Below, piece after piece: positions 8,481-16,383 of a stretch of DNA of 64,000 bases (position 1 is the first letter of the stretch; the number at the start of each line of letters is the position of its first letter). Source of the DNA: Cellulomonas alba (GTDB taxonomy: Bacteria; Actinomycetota; Actinomycetes; Actinomycetales; Cellulomonadaceae). A model generated the notes under the pieces. That model had not been told where the DNA came from, did no database searches, and was given only the letters and a program-made list of their open reading frames with translations. The DNA is taken from the NCBI RefSeq assembly GCF_030362835.1, contig NZ_JAUCGQ010000001.1, positions 806,001 to 870,000 of the forward strand, read 5' to 3'. Both the position numbers and the translations under genes were made by a program.

Positions 8481-10688
8481 CTACGCGGTCCCGGTGATCG
8501 ACGAGACCCAGGCGGCGCGCACGGCGCCCGTCGCGTACGCGTCGAGCTTGGAGCGCATCGTCTCGGTCTTGCCGGAGATGGTCGACGTGGCCCCGGTCGA
8601 CGACGTCGCCGTCATCGACTTGAGGCCGCCGCCCGCGTAGTGGGTCAGCGAGATGTTGACGACGTTCGTGAGCCCGAAGAGCTTGGCGGCGTTCGCCTGG
8701 GTCAGCGTCGCGGTCCACGAGGCGTACGGGTTGTCGACCCCCGCGGCCTTGCTGTACGGGTCGGACACCGAGCGCAGGTAGTCGAGCGCGCTGACCCAGA
8801 CGTCCTCGCTGTTCAGCGTCGCCCCGCCCGACGACGAGAAGTAGTACGCGCGCAGCACGTTGCCGCTCGGGTCCTCGAGCACCTTGCCCTGGCCGGACGA
8901 GTCGACCGTCGCGTTCACGGCCGCGACCCAGAGCTTGCCGTAGACGGCGCTGGTGCCCTCGTTCTCCTTCTTCCAGCCCGTGAAGTTCTGGTCGCGAGCG
9001 TCGTCGACGAGGTTGCAGCCGCAGTCGGAGCGCAGCCCCGCCTTGAGCTGGATCTCGGCGTAGGACCGCGCGGCGATCACCTGCGCCTGGAGCGCCGCGG
9101 CGCCGCCGTTCTGCGCCCACGAGGACGGCATCTCGGCGATGCCGTACAGGTACTCCGTCTCGAGCTTGAGCGTGTTGACCACGTTGACGGAGGTCGAGCC
9201 GCCGACCGTGAGCTGGCTGATGGTCAGCGAGCCGTGCCGGTACGCGCCCTGGGCGCCGCGAGCCCCGGACGGGCCCGCGAGCGTCACGTACGGCGTCGAG
9301 CTGCCGCCCGAGACCGTGGCCCACGTCAGCTTCATCGACGTGGCCGAGCACGCGGCCGTGGTCGAGGTGCCCGCGTAGGCGCTGATCTTCGGTGCGGCGG
9401 TCGTACCGACGGCCTTGAGCGTCACCGTGCCGGTCTTCGCGGTGCACGCCGCCGGGAGGGCCGCGCCGCTGCCGTCGACGAGCGTCCAGGAGCCGCCGTT
9501 GACGGTCGCCGTCACGGACTTCTGGTTGTCGGCGTAGGAGCTGCCGTAGTCGGCGTCGGGCCCGTAGACCTGCACGGCGATCGTCGTCGACGCGGACTTC
9601 CCGTCCAGCGCCACCTTCGAGGCCGTGCCGGTGGTGCCGCCGTAGTAGTGGCCCAGGATGTGCGCGACGTCGTTGCCCGCCTGCGCCATGCCGTACGCGC
9701 CGTACTGGGACATGCCGACGCCATGACCCCAGCCGGAGCCGTGGATCGTGTAGCTGGGCCAGGTGGTGACCGCGACGTTCACCTTCACGGCCGCGCTGGT
9801 CGAGGTCGGCGCCACGACGCGGTAGGAGCGCGGCGTCACGGGCTTGAGCGACAGGGTCGCCGTGCCCTTGGTCACCGCGACCGTCCTGACCGTCGACCAC
9901 GTCGAGCCGGTCTTCTGCTGCAGCGTGATCGAGCCCGTCGCGGCCTTGCCGGCGGCGTACCAGCTGATGGTCGCCGTCGTCGTCGACGTGGAGTTCGGCA
10001 GCGACGTCGACGAGAGCGCGATCGCGGACCAGTCGCGGTCGACCGTGACGGTGCGCGCGGCGCTGTGGATCGTGCCCCGTGCGATCCGGTAGGTCGTCGT
10101 GCTCGTGGGCTTGAGCGTCACCGAGCCCTTGCCGGGGGCCGGGAGCGTCAGCTTGGCGGCGGTCACCCAGCTGGAGCCGGACTTGCGCTGGAGCGTGACG
10201 GCGCGGCCCGACTGCTTGCCGTCGAGGGTCATCGCGATGTTGAGCGTCACGGACTTGCCGACGGGCAGCACGGCGGTGGGCGCCTGGAACGAGATCCAGC
10301 TCCGGATCACCGTGACGGTCTTCGCCGGGCTCGCGCCCGTGGTCGAACGCCACCGGTACGTCGTCGTCGCCGCCGGCGTGACGCGGAGGCTGCCCTTGCC
10401 GTTCGTCACCGTGGTGCTCGCGACCTTGACCCAGCTGGTGCCCGACTTGCGCTGCAGCTTGAGCGTGCCCGTCACGGGCTTGCCTGCCTTGGTCCAGCCG
10501 GCGCTGATGGTCACGCCGCTGCCCAGGTGGACCGACGACGCCGAGGAGATCGTCAGCTGCTCCCCCGTCGCCGCCTCGGCCGCGCTCGGCAGCCCCACGA
10601 CGAGCAGCGCGACGGCCGCGAGAACGGTGGTGGCGACCGCGGCGAGCCGGCGGGCGCGGGTGACGGCGTTGTGACCCCTGTGACGCAT
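8481..10688 (-). CDS. Secreted SpoIID/LytB-domain protein with Ig-like repeats
   Basis: Predicted exported 735-residue protein. A signal peptide covers residues 1 to about 40. Three to four Thr/Ser/Lys-rich beta-sandwich repeats follow to about residue 305, each with a variant of LQRKSGSSWV. Then comes GWGHGVGMSQYGAYG at 319-333 and, near residue 515, EMPSSWAQNGGAAALQAQ with VIAARSYA, both hallmarks of the SpoIID/LytB family (lytic transglycosylase or amidase enhancer). In SpoIID of sporulating Firmicutes the GHGVGMSQ motif is C-terminal to EMPxSW; here it precedes it. Role in cell-wall remodelling is inferred; no sporulation genes are nearby. It is convergent with rfbB across a terminator. 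Confidence 0.85.
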   Translation of the reverse strand: MRHRGHNAVTRARRLAAVATTVLAAVALLVVGLPSAAEAATGEQLTISSASSVHLGSGVTISAGWTKAGKPVTGTLKLQRKSGTSWVKVASTTVTNGKGSLRVTPAATTTYRWRSTTGASPAKTVTVIRSWISFQAPTAVLPVGKSVTLNIAMTLDGKQSGRAVTLQRKSGSSWVTAAKLTLPAPGKGSVTLKPTSTTTYRIARGTIHSAARTVTVDRDWSAIALSSTSLPNSTSTTTATISWYAAGKAATGSITLQQKTGSTWSTVRTVAVTKGTATLSLKPVTPRSYRVVAPTSTSAAVKVNVAVTTWPSYTIHGSGWGHGVGMSQYGAYGMAQAGNDVAHILGHYYGGTTGTASKVALDGKSASTTIAVQVYGPDADYGSSYADNQKSVTATVNGGSWTLVDGSGAALPAACTAKTGTVTLKAVGTTAAPKISAYAGTSTTAACSATSMKLTWATVSGGSSTPYVTLAGPSGARGAQGAYRHGSLTISQLTVGGSTSVNVVNTLKLETEYLYGIAEMPSSWAQNGGAAALQAQVIAARSYAEIQLKAGLRSDCGCNLVDDARDQNFTGWKKENEGTSAVYGKLWVAAVNATVDSSGQGKVLEDPSGNVLRAYYFSSSGGATLNSEDVWVSALDYLRSVSDPYSKAAGVDNPYASWTATLTQANAAKLFGLTNVVNISLTHYAGGGLKSMTATSSTGATSTISGKTETMRSKLDAYATGAVRAAWVSSITGTA

Positions 10689-10752
10689 GAGGCCCAGTGT
10701 GACGGTTGTCCCGGCCGACGACCAGGGTCCGACCGAGTGGTGGAAGCCGGTC

Positions 10753-12408
10753 TCAGCGCAGCGAGAGAACGGCCAGCTGCAGGTTGTGGTCGGACCCCCG
10801 GTACCGCTCGTCGAACGTGCCGCTCGACGTCAGCACCACCTCGTTCACGTACTTCACGACGCCGGACCCGTGCCGCACGAAGAGGTGGTCGATGCGCGGA
10901 CCGACGTACGTGTAGCGGAACGGCTTCGCCGGGTAACCGTCGTCGGCGTAGTTGTTCGTCGAGCCGTACTTCGTCCCCGACCGCGACGTCGTCGACACCG
11001 AGTCGGTGTAGCCCCACGACGCGAGCTGCGTGGTCGGGCCCGACGGGTAGGCCTCGACGTACGAGTTGAAGTCGCCGCCCACGACGATCGGCGCCGACGC
11101 GCGACCATCGGCGGCCGCCTTGGCCTCGATCCACGAGCGCATGCCGCCGGTGATCGCGTTGCGGACCTTGACCGTCTGGCTCGCCGAGCCGGTCGGCAGG
11201 TGGATCGAGACGACGTAGAAGTCCGCGCCCGTCGCGACGTTGCGCAGGTGCGCCCACTCGAACTGGCGGTCCGTCTCGGCGCTGCCCGTCTTGGTGACGA
11301 AGGGGGTCGTGGGCGAGTAGGTGTGCGCCACGCTCTTCTGCGAGGTCAGGCCCGCGGCGATGACGCCGACCTTCGCGTCGACGAAGATGTGCGACTCGCG
11401 GGCGGCGCCCGCCCCGGCCTTGGCGACGCCCGGCAGGGCCATCCGGTACCCGTGCGGCGCGAGCAGGTTCGCGAGGTCCTGGTACTGGTAGACCGCGGTC
11501 GCGCCGACGCCACGCACGTTCGCGGTCGAGAGCTCCTGGACGGTCAGCACGTCGGGCGCGGCGCGCACGATGCCGGCGGCCACCGCGGCGCGGCGGTCGT
11601 CCCAGGTGTGGCCCGCGAGGCTCAGCGTCGCGCCGTAGTTGCCGACGTTCCACGTGGCGAACGTCAGGCGGTCGGCGGTGGTGCCCGTGACGGACGTGGG
11701 GCTCGCCCAGCCGAAGACCACGGGCGACTTGCTCTGCTTGCTCCCGTTGTAGAAGAACACCCGGACGTACACCGGGTTGCCCGAGACCGAGCCGACCTTC
11801 GAGCGGTAGGACGACGGGATCGTCACGACGGTCGACGTCCGCGTCGACGGGATCGACGAGGTCGACCAGTGCTTGCCGGTCGTCGCGAGCACGTCGTTGC
11901 TGTAGGACGCGGTGACGACCACGCGCGTGCCGCGCTTGAGCCGCGGCCAGCTGACCTTGATCTTGTCGATGCCGGCCGCCGTGACCTTCGCCTGCGTGTA
12001 CCCGACGGCGCTCGTGGTCGTGACGACCTTGCGGACGCTGCTGCTCGAGCTCTTCACGCCGCTCGTCGAGCGCACGCGCACGTAGTACGTCTTGCGCACC
12101 GTGAGGCCCTTGACGTACAGCCGGGTCCCCGAGGTCCGCAGCGTCTTGGTGTGCGACTTGAACGTCGACGACGTGCTCACCTGGAGCGCGTAGCCGGTCG
12201 AGCCGGCGACCTTCGACCACTCGGTCGAGATCGTGGTCGCGCCCGGGACGGCGACGAGCGAGGGGCCCGCGGTCGCCGCTGCGGCGGGCGACGCGGGCGC
12301 CGCCACGAGACCGGCCACGACGAGGCCGAGAGCGATCGCGAGCGCGACGACGACGCGCGGCATCGGCCGGCGCGCCGCAGCGGTCGCGGCAGAGGTCTGC
12401 GAGGACAT
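10753..12408 (-). CDS. Secreted endonuclease/exonuclease/phosphatase-fold protein with fibronectin-like N-terminus
   Basis: A 551-residue predicted secreted hydrolase. A hydrophobic signal segment (VVVALAIALGLVVAGLVAAP) lies near residues 19-38, followed by one or two fibronectin type III-like domains (about 50-130 and 135-245). The catalytic EEP domain starts at about 248: ATWNVGN (251-257), VQELS with the metal-binding Glu near 292, a HLP histidine, GGDFNS with Asp/Asn near 450, RIDHLFV and the final GSDHN. The full set of DNase I-like motifs is present, so it is probably active on extracellular nucleic acid or a phosphodiester. A phosphodiester polymer substrate cannot be excluded given the teichoic-acid-like neighbourhood. 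Confidence 0.85.
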   Translation of the reverse strand: MSSQTSAATAAARRPMPRVVVALAIALGLVVAGLVAAPASPAAAATAGPSLVAVPGATTISTEWSKVAGSTGYALQVSTSSTFKSHTKTLRTSGTRLYVKGLTVRKTYYVRVRSTSGVKSSSSSVRKVVTTTSAVGYTQAKVTAAGIDKIKVSWPRLKRGTRVVVTASYSNDVLATTGKHWSTSSIPSTRTSTVVTIPSSYRSKVGSVSGNPVYVRVFFYNGSKQSKSPVVFGWASPTSVTGTTADRLTFATWNVGNYGATLSLAGHTWDDRRAAVAAGIVRAAPDVLTVQELSTANVRGVGATAVYQYQDLANLLAPHGYRMALPGVAKAGAGAARESHIFVDAKVGVIAAGLTSQKSVAHTYSPTTPFVTKTGSAETDRQFEWAHLRNVATGADFYVVSIHLPTGSASQTVKVRNAITGGMRSWIEAKAAADGRASAPIVVGGDFNSYVEAYPSGPTTQLASWGYTDSVSTTSRSGTKYGSTNNYADDGYPAKPFRYTYVGPRIDHLFVRHGSGVVKYVNEVVLTSSGTFDERYRGSDHNLQLAVLSLR

Positions 12409-12517
12409 CCGCCGAGGGTCGCACCCGCTCGGGACGGTGTCGCGTCCCAGACGTCCCGTTCACCGGGATTCGGACGCTTTGCGCCTCCGACATTCACGGA
12501 GAGTTCACCCTTTCGGG

Positions 12518-13393
12518 TTACACCACGGGCGGCCGCCCGTACCGGCTCATGCGCGCCACCGTGCGCCACGACATGGTCCGCACGCCGCCCGGGTCGACCG
12601 CGAAGCCCTCGCGGAACCCGCGCCACCACTGGCGCATGCCCTCGCCGTCGCGCCCGCGCGCGCCGCGCACCAGCTGCACGGCCGTCCACGTGCCGACGTA
12701 GAGCGGCCGCAGCACGACCGGGAGGTTCCGGCGCGCGAGCCACACCCGGTTGCGGGCGTTGAGCCGCAGGTACTGCGAGTGACGACGGGGGTCGACCGGC
12801 GGGTGCAGCACGCGGAGGTCGCCCGCGTACCAGACCACGTAGCCCGCGTCCCACACGCGCCACGCGAGCTCGATGCCCTCGTGCGCGTAGAAGTAGGGGT
12901 CCGCCCAGCCGCCCGCGGCGTCGAACGCCGCGCGGCGCGCCAGCAGCGCGCCCTCCCAGACGGAGAACACCGGGCCGGACCGGTTGGGGTCCGGCGAGCC
13001 CATCCGCGGCACCCACCGCTGCGGCGCGTCCGAGCCGTCGGTCGTCTCGACGCGCGCCTGCAGCAGGCCGAGGTGGGGATGCAGCGCGAACCGCGCCGCC
13101 ATCGCCGCGAGGTCGTAGGTGCCGGCGAGCTGCGCGTCGTCGTCGAGGAAGAACAGGAGCTCGCCGCCCACGTGCGCGGCGCCCGCGTTGCGGCCCGCGG
13201 GGATGCCGAGGTTCTCCTCGAGGTGCACGGGCCGGACGCCGGCCGGCAGGTCGACGGGCTCCCAGCCGTTGCCGACGCACACGACGTCGAGCTCGACGTC
13301 GTGCTGCGCGAGCAGGCTCTCGAACGCGCGACGCAGGTCGTCCGGCCGGCGACCCTGCGTCAGGACGACGACGCCGATGCGCGGTGCCGTCAT
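12518..13393 (-). CDS. Family 2 glycosyltransferase
   Basis: A 291-residue GT-A fold inverting glycosyltransferase. The N-terminus IGVVVLTQGRRPDDL is the nucleotide-binding start, LLFFLDDDAQL near residue 85 is the DxD-type metal site, and WEGALLARRAAFDAAGG near 165 with FYAHEGIELAWRVW (ED-like catalytic region) completes the family pattern. A basic C-terminal tail and no membrane segment suggest a peripheral enzyme. Its ATG overlaps the stop of the upstream CDP-alcohol phosphotransferase (ATGA), so the two are translationally coupled. It probably glycosylates the product of that pathway. Sugar specificity unknown. Confidence 0.85.
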   Translation of the reverse strand: MTAPRIGVVVLTQGRRPDDLRRAFESLLAQHDVELDVVCVGNGWEPVDLPAGVRPVHLEENLGIPAGRNAGAAHVGGELLFFLDDDAQLAGTYDLAAMAARFALHPHLGLLQARVETTDGSDAPQRWVPRMGSPDPNRSGPVFSVWEGALLARRAAFDAAGGWADPYFYAHEGIELAWRVWDAGYVVWYAGDLRVLHPPVDPRRHSQYLRLNARNRVWLARRNLPVVLRPLYVGTWTAVQLVRGARGRDGEGMRQWWRGFREGFAVDPGGVRTMSWRTVARMSRYGRPPVV

Positions 13394-14187
13394 GCGCGGA
13401 GCTTCGACGACGAGAGCACCACGACGACGTGCCCGAACGCCGAGAGCCCCGCGGCGACGACCAACGCCACGAGCGCGACCCGCGTCGCGCCGAGGCCGCC
13501 CGCCACGGCGTCGACCACCGCCGCGAGCGCGATCACGGTCGTGAGCTCGACCGCGTGGAACAGCCGGAAGAACGGCACGAAACGTGCCGCGCGGCGCAGC
13601 CGCGCCAGGCCCGCGGCGCGCGGGGCGGCGACCGCGGCCGTGTCCTCGACGGGGAGCCGGCCGGTCTGCGCGCGCGACGCGAGCACGAGGTCGTTCACGG
13701 CCTTGTTGAGCAGCAGCGCGACCGCGAGCAGCCCGCCGAGCGTGGTCCAGCCGTACGCCGCGGGCCCGAGCTGGCTCAGGCCGCCCGCGGCCCGGACGCC
13801 GAGCGCGAGCGCCACGAGCGCCTCGGTGCTGTAGTGCGCGAGCTTGTCGATGAAGACGCCCGCCGGTCCCGACGTGCCGCGCCAGCGCGCGACCTCGCCG
13901 TCCGCCGCGTCGACCACCATCTGCGCGTGCATCAGCACGAGCGCGAGCACGGCCCACGGCCAGCCCGGCACGACGAGCACGAGCGCGCCGGCCCAGCCGA
14001 CCGCGAGCATCACCCAGGTGACGGCGTTCGCGGACAGGCCGAGCCGCACCGCGGTCAGCGACAGGTACGGCGACACGCGCCGCCCGTACACGTGCGCGAT
14101 CCAGTGCTCGGCGGTGCGCCGGCTGCGGATCTCGGTCGGCTGGCCGACCCGGCGGATGTCGGCGAGGGAGGGGTGGTCGTTCGTCAT
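13390..14187 (-). CDS. CDP-alcohol phosphatidyltransferase family membrane protein
   Basis: Integral membrane enzyme of 265 residues that transfers a phospho-group from a CDP-activated donor to an alcohol acceptor. The family motif D-x2-DG-x2-AR-x8-G-x3-D-x3-D is visible as DAADGEVARWRGTSGPAGVFIDKLAH near residue 90-115, except that the fourth Asp is His (IDKLAH). Four to six hydrophobic segments surround it. The Asp-to-His change falls at the position that acts as a base in characterised members, so the acceptor or mechanism may differ; it may also be normal for this subfamily. The gene lies 35 nt after a nucleotidyltransferase gene and overlaps a GT2 gene. Start ATG at 14187 precedes MTNDHPSLADIRR. 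Confidence 0.82.
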   Translation of the reverse strand: MTNDHPSLADIRRVGQPTEIRSRRTAEHWIAHVYGRRVSPYLSLTAVRLGLSANAVTWVMLAVGWAGALVLVVPGWPWAVLALVLMHAQMVVDAADGEVARWRGTSGPAGVFIDKLAHYSTEALVALALGVRAAGGLSQLGPAAYGWTTLGGLLAVALLLNKAVNDLVLASRAQTGRLPVEDTAAVAAPRAAGLARLRRAARFVPFFRLFHAVELTTVIALAAVVDAVAGGLGATRVALVALVVAAGLSAFGHVVVVLSSSKLRA

Positions 14188-14222
14188 GCTGGGTGCGGGC
14201 GACGGGTCGGTGCCGGTGCCGC

Positions 14223-14912
14223 TCAGACGTGCTCGTTCGCGCGCTCGAGGTCGTCCGCGAAGTCGACCTCGACGGCCCACAGGTCCGAGATGTCGACGGG
14301 CGTGAACTTGACGCCGTCGTTCGCGATCGCGAGCTCGATGCCGCCCTCGAAGTACTCCTGGTCCGGCACCTCGTCGAGCCGCGCGATCAGCGCCGCCTTG
14401 TCGGCCGCGGCGACGTAGTTGATGCCGACCGCCTCGCCGAGCGCGTTCTCGACCTTCTTGGAGAGCTGGTCGATGAACCCGTCGCCGTCGACGGTGTACT
14501 TGACCTCCTCCTCCGCCACCTTGGCGGTGTTCACGCACACGAAGGACGTGCCGGCCTCGATCAGCGGGCGGACGCGCTCGAGGATCTGCGGGTCGAACAC
14601 GACGTCGCCGTTCATCCAGAGCACACCGCCGTCGCCGCTCTGGCGCAGCACCCGCAGCAGGCTCTTCGACGTGTTCGTCTGGTCGTACACCTCGTTGTAG
14701 ACGAACAGGGCGCGCGGCTGCGCCTCCATGATCATCTCGAGCTTGAAGCCCACCGTGATGTAGAGCTGGGCATCGGCGAACGTGGAGCGGATCTTGCTGA
14801 CCTGCTGCTCCATGATCGTCTGACCGTCGCGCAGGGGCGTGAGGGGCTTGGGGAACGGACGACCCAGCCGGGTGCCCATGCCTGCCGCGAGGATCGCCAC
14901 CTGAGTCGTCAT
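14223..14912 (-). CDS. Sugar- or alcohol-phosphate nucleotidyltransferase (LicC/IPCT-like)
   Basis: A 229-residue NTP transferase that should activate a phosphorylated small molecule, probably with CTP. LAAGMGTRLGRPFPKPL near residues 8-24 is the nucleotide-binding signature with its conserved Lys. VYDQTNTSKSLLRVL near 80 resembles the acceptor loop of LicC-type cytidylyltransferases, and LWMNGDVVFD near 100 holds the metal-binding Asp. The next gene encodes a CDP-alcohol phosphotransferase, so a CDP-alcohol intermediate is the natural inference (compare the two halves of archaeal/thermophile IPCT-DIPPS). Start ATG has GAGGAG 10 nt upstream and a TACCAT box about 88 nt upstream. The actual substrate is not determinable here. 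Confidence 0.8.
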   Translation of the reverse strand: MTTQVAILAAGMGTRLGRPFPKPLTPLRDGQTIMEQQVSKIRSTFADAQLYITVGFKLEMIMEAQPRALFVYNEVYDQTNTSKSLLRVLRQSGDGGVLWMNGDVVFDPQILERVRPLIEAGTSFVCVNTAKVAEEEVKYTVDGDGFIDQLSKKVENALGEAVGINYVAAADKAALIARLDEVPDQEYFEGGIELAIANDGVKFTPVDISDLWAVEVDFADDLERANEHV

Positions 14913-14999
14913 GGAACCGTTGCTCCTCGTGCTCGTCGACCGCCGGCGGGGGTACCGGTGGGTGCGCGACGCGGCGCGGGGCCGCGGTCGGACCGTCCG

Positions 15000-15005
15000 A
15001 TGGTA
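15000..15005 (-). promoter_or_regulatory. Candidate -10 box for the nucleotidyltransferase operon
   Basis: TACCAT on the minus strand, in the 110-nt gap after the glycerophosphotransferase stop. It gives a leader of about 80 nt. Confidence 0.35.
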
Positions 15006-15022
15006 GCCGGGACGGCCGCTCG

Positions 15023-16255
15023 TCAGTGGCCGGCGCCGGTCGCGTGACGCTCGGCCTGGGCCCGGTGGCGCCCCTCGATGACCTGGGACGCCGCGCGCAG
15101 GAAGCGCTCCATCGACGCGCCCGGGCTGGTGTCGCCGAAGTGGTCGCGCGTCAGCTCGGCGACCGCCGGGTCGGGCGTCGCGAGCACGTGGTCGACCAGC
15201 TCGGCGGCGCCGGCCGCGTCGGCGGCCGTCAGCAGCGGGGCGCGGGCCGCCAGGCCCGTCGAGCCGAGCACGGCCGTCGGCGACTCGGGCCGCGCCAGCA
15301 CGATCGGCTTGCCCGACGCGAGCCAGTCGAACGCGACGGCGGACACGTCGCACACGCACACGTCCGCCGCGCGCACCTGCCAGCCGAAGTCGCGGCCGGT
15401 GTCGGCGACGTGCCGCGCGGCCGCGTCGGCCCGGTTGGCGGCCTCGAGCACCGCCACGACCCGCCGGTGCGCCGCGCGGTACCGCGAGTCCTGCACGCCC
15501 GTGCGTGGGTGCGGCCGGTAGACCACCCGGTGGCGGCCGGTCCGGGTGAGCGACGTGACGAGCGCCTCGCCGTGGGTCAGCAGCGACGAGTAGCTCATCG
15601 ACGGGCGGTCGCCCTCCCACGTCGGCGCGTAGAGGACCGTCGTCCGGCCGTCGTCCGGCAGGTCGGGACCGGGCCAGTCGACGTCGACCTGCGGCCGGCC
15701 GATCTCGAGCAGCCGCGAGGGATCGAGGTCGTAGACCGCCGCCTCGATGCGCCGCACGGCCGCCGGCCCCGCCACGAACGTGCAGTCGTACGCGCGCAGC
15801 TGGTTCGACGCCATGTACGCCTTGTCGGACTCGCCGTGCGACACGAAGACGTGCGCCGGCTCCGTCATGCGCATCGTCGAGAAGTTCGCCGCGTTCTGGT
15901 TGACGTAGAAGAACGCGCCGACGTGCTGGCGGGCGAGCCACGGCTCGAGCGCCTCCATGGACGGCACGTACTCGACCGGCAGCGGGCACTCCGCCAGCAG
16001 GACCTTCGCCGTGATCGGCGAGCGCGCGACGACCGCGACCGGGTGCCGCTCCCCCAGCACGCGCATCGGCTCGTACCACTGGCGCAGCTGGTACAGGTTG
16101 ACCGGCAGGTCCGCGAAGTAGAGCACCGCCTCGACGGGCGCCGGCAGCGGCCCGCGCGCCGCGAGGCGCGCGCGCACCGTGCGGTGGTCGATGCGGTGCT
16201 GCACGACGCCGATCGACTTGCTCAGCAGGTGGCGGACGTCGTCGGCGACGCGCAT
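15023..16255 (-). CDS. CDP-glycerol glycerophosphotransferase-family protein
   Basis: A 410-residue protein of the TagB/TagF family, which transfers polyol-phosphate units to a membrane-bound acceptor. Conserved features are VFVSHGESDK near residue 140 (the HG motif of the first catalytic His), TTVLYAPTWEGD near 210, VVYRPHPRTG near 250 with the second His, and DVCVCDVSAVAFDWLASGKP near 305, the nucleotide-site Asp/Ser pair. All key residues appear present. It is a single-domain member with no membrane segment and should bind the inner leaflet. ATG 16255 is preceded by AGGAG and a TACCCT box (16319-16324). It is divergent from the large GT2 fusion. Confidence 0.83.
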   Translation of the reverse strand: MRVADDVRHLLSKSIGVVQHRIDHRTVRARLAARGPLPAPVEAVLYFADLPVNLYQLRQWYEPMRVLGERHPVAVVARSPITAKVLLAECPLPVEYVPSMEALEPWLARQHVGAFFYVNQNAANFSTMRMTEPAHVFVSHGESDKAYMASNQLRAYDCTFVAGPAAVRRIEAAVYDLDPSRLLEIGRPQVDVDWPGPDLPDDGRTTVLYAPTWEGDRPSMSYSSLLTHGEALVTSLTRTGRHRVVYRPHPRTGVQDSRYRAAHRRVVAVLEAANRADAAARHVADTGRDFGWQVRAADVCVCDVSAVAFDWLASGKPIVLARPESPTAVLGSTGLAARAPLLTAADAAGAAELVDHVLATPDPAVAELTRDHFGDTSPGASMERFLRAASQVIEGRHRAQAERHATGAGH

Positions 16256-16318
16256 GACGATGGGGCTCCTGGGCTCGGGTTCCGGCGGCCGCGGGGTGTG
16301 TGGGCCGCGCCGAGCGCC

Positions 16319-16324
16319 AGGGTA
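16319..16324 (-). promoter_or_regulatory. Candidate -10 box for the glycerophosphotransferase gene
   Basis: TACCCT on the minus strand, giving a leader of about 57 nt before the ATG at 16255. Confidence 0.35.
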
Positions 16325-16369
16325 GCCGCCGGCGTGGCGCCCGAGCGGCGGCGGCCCGCCACGGCTGGC

Positions 16370-16375
16370 TAGCAT
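16370..16375 (+). promoter_or_regulatory. -10 box for the GT2 fusion gene, probably leaderless
   Basis: TAGCAT ends 8 nt before the GTG at 16384 with no ribosome-binding site between. Confidence 0.42.
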
Positions 16376-16383
16376 GGGCCGAC

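Noticed and set aside
12505..12520. ACCC-GAAA-GGGT hairpin after the GT2 stop as a terminator.
   Set aside because: A 4-bp stem is too short, although it has a GNRA-type loop.
16374..16376. ATG as start of the large GT2 fusion.
   Set aside because: It is in another frame from the glycosyltransferase; the GTG ten bases downstream is in frame.
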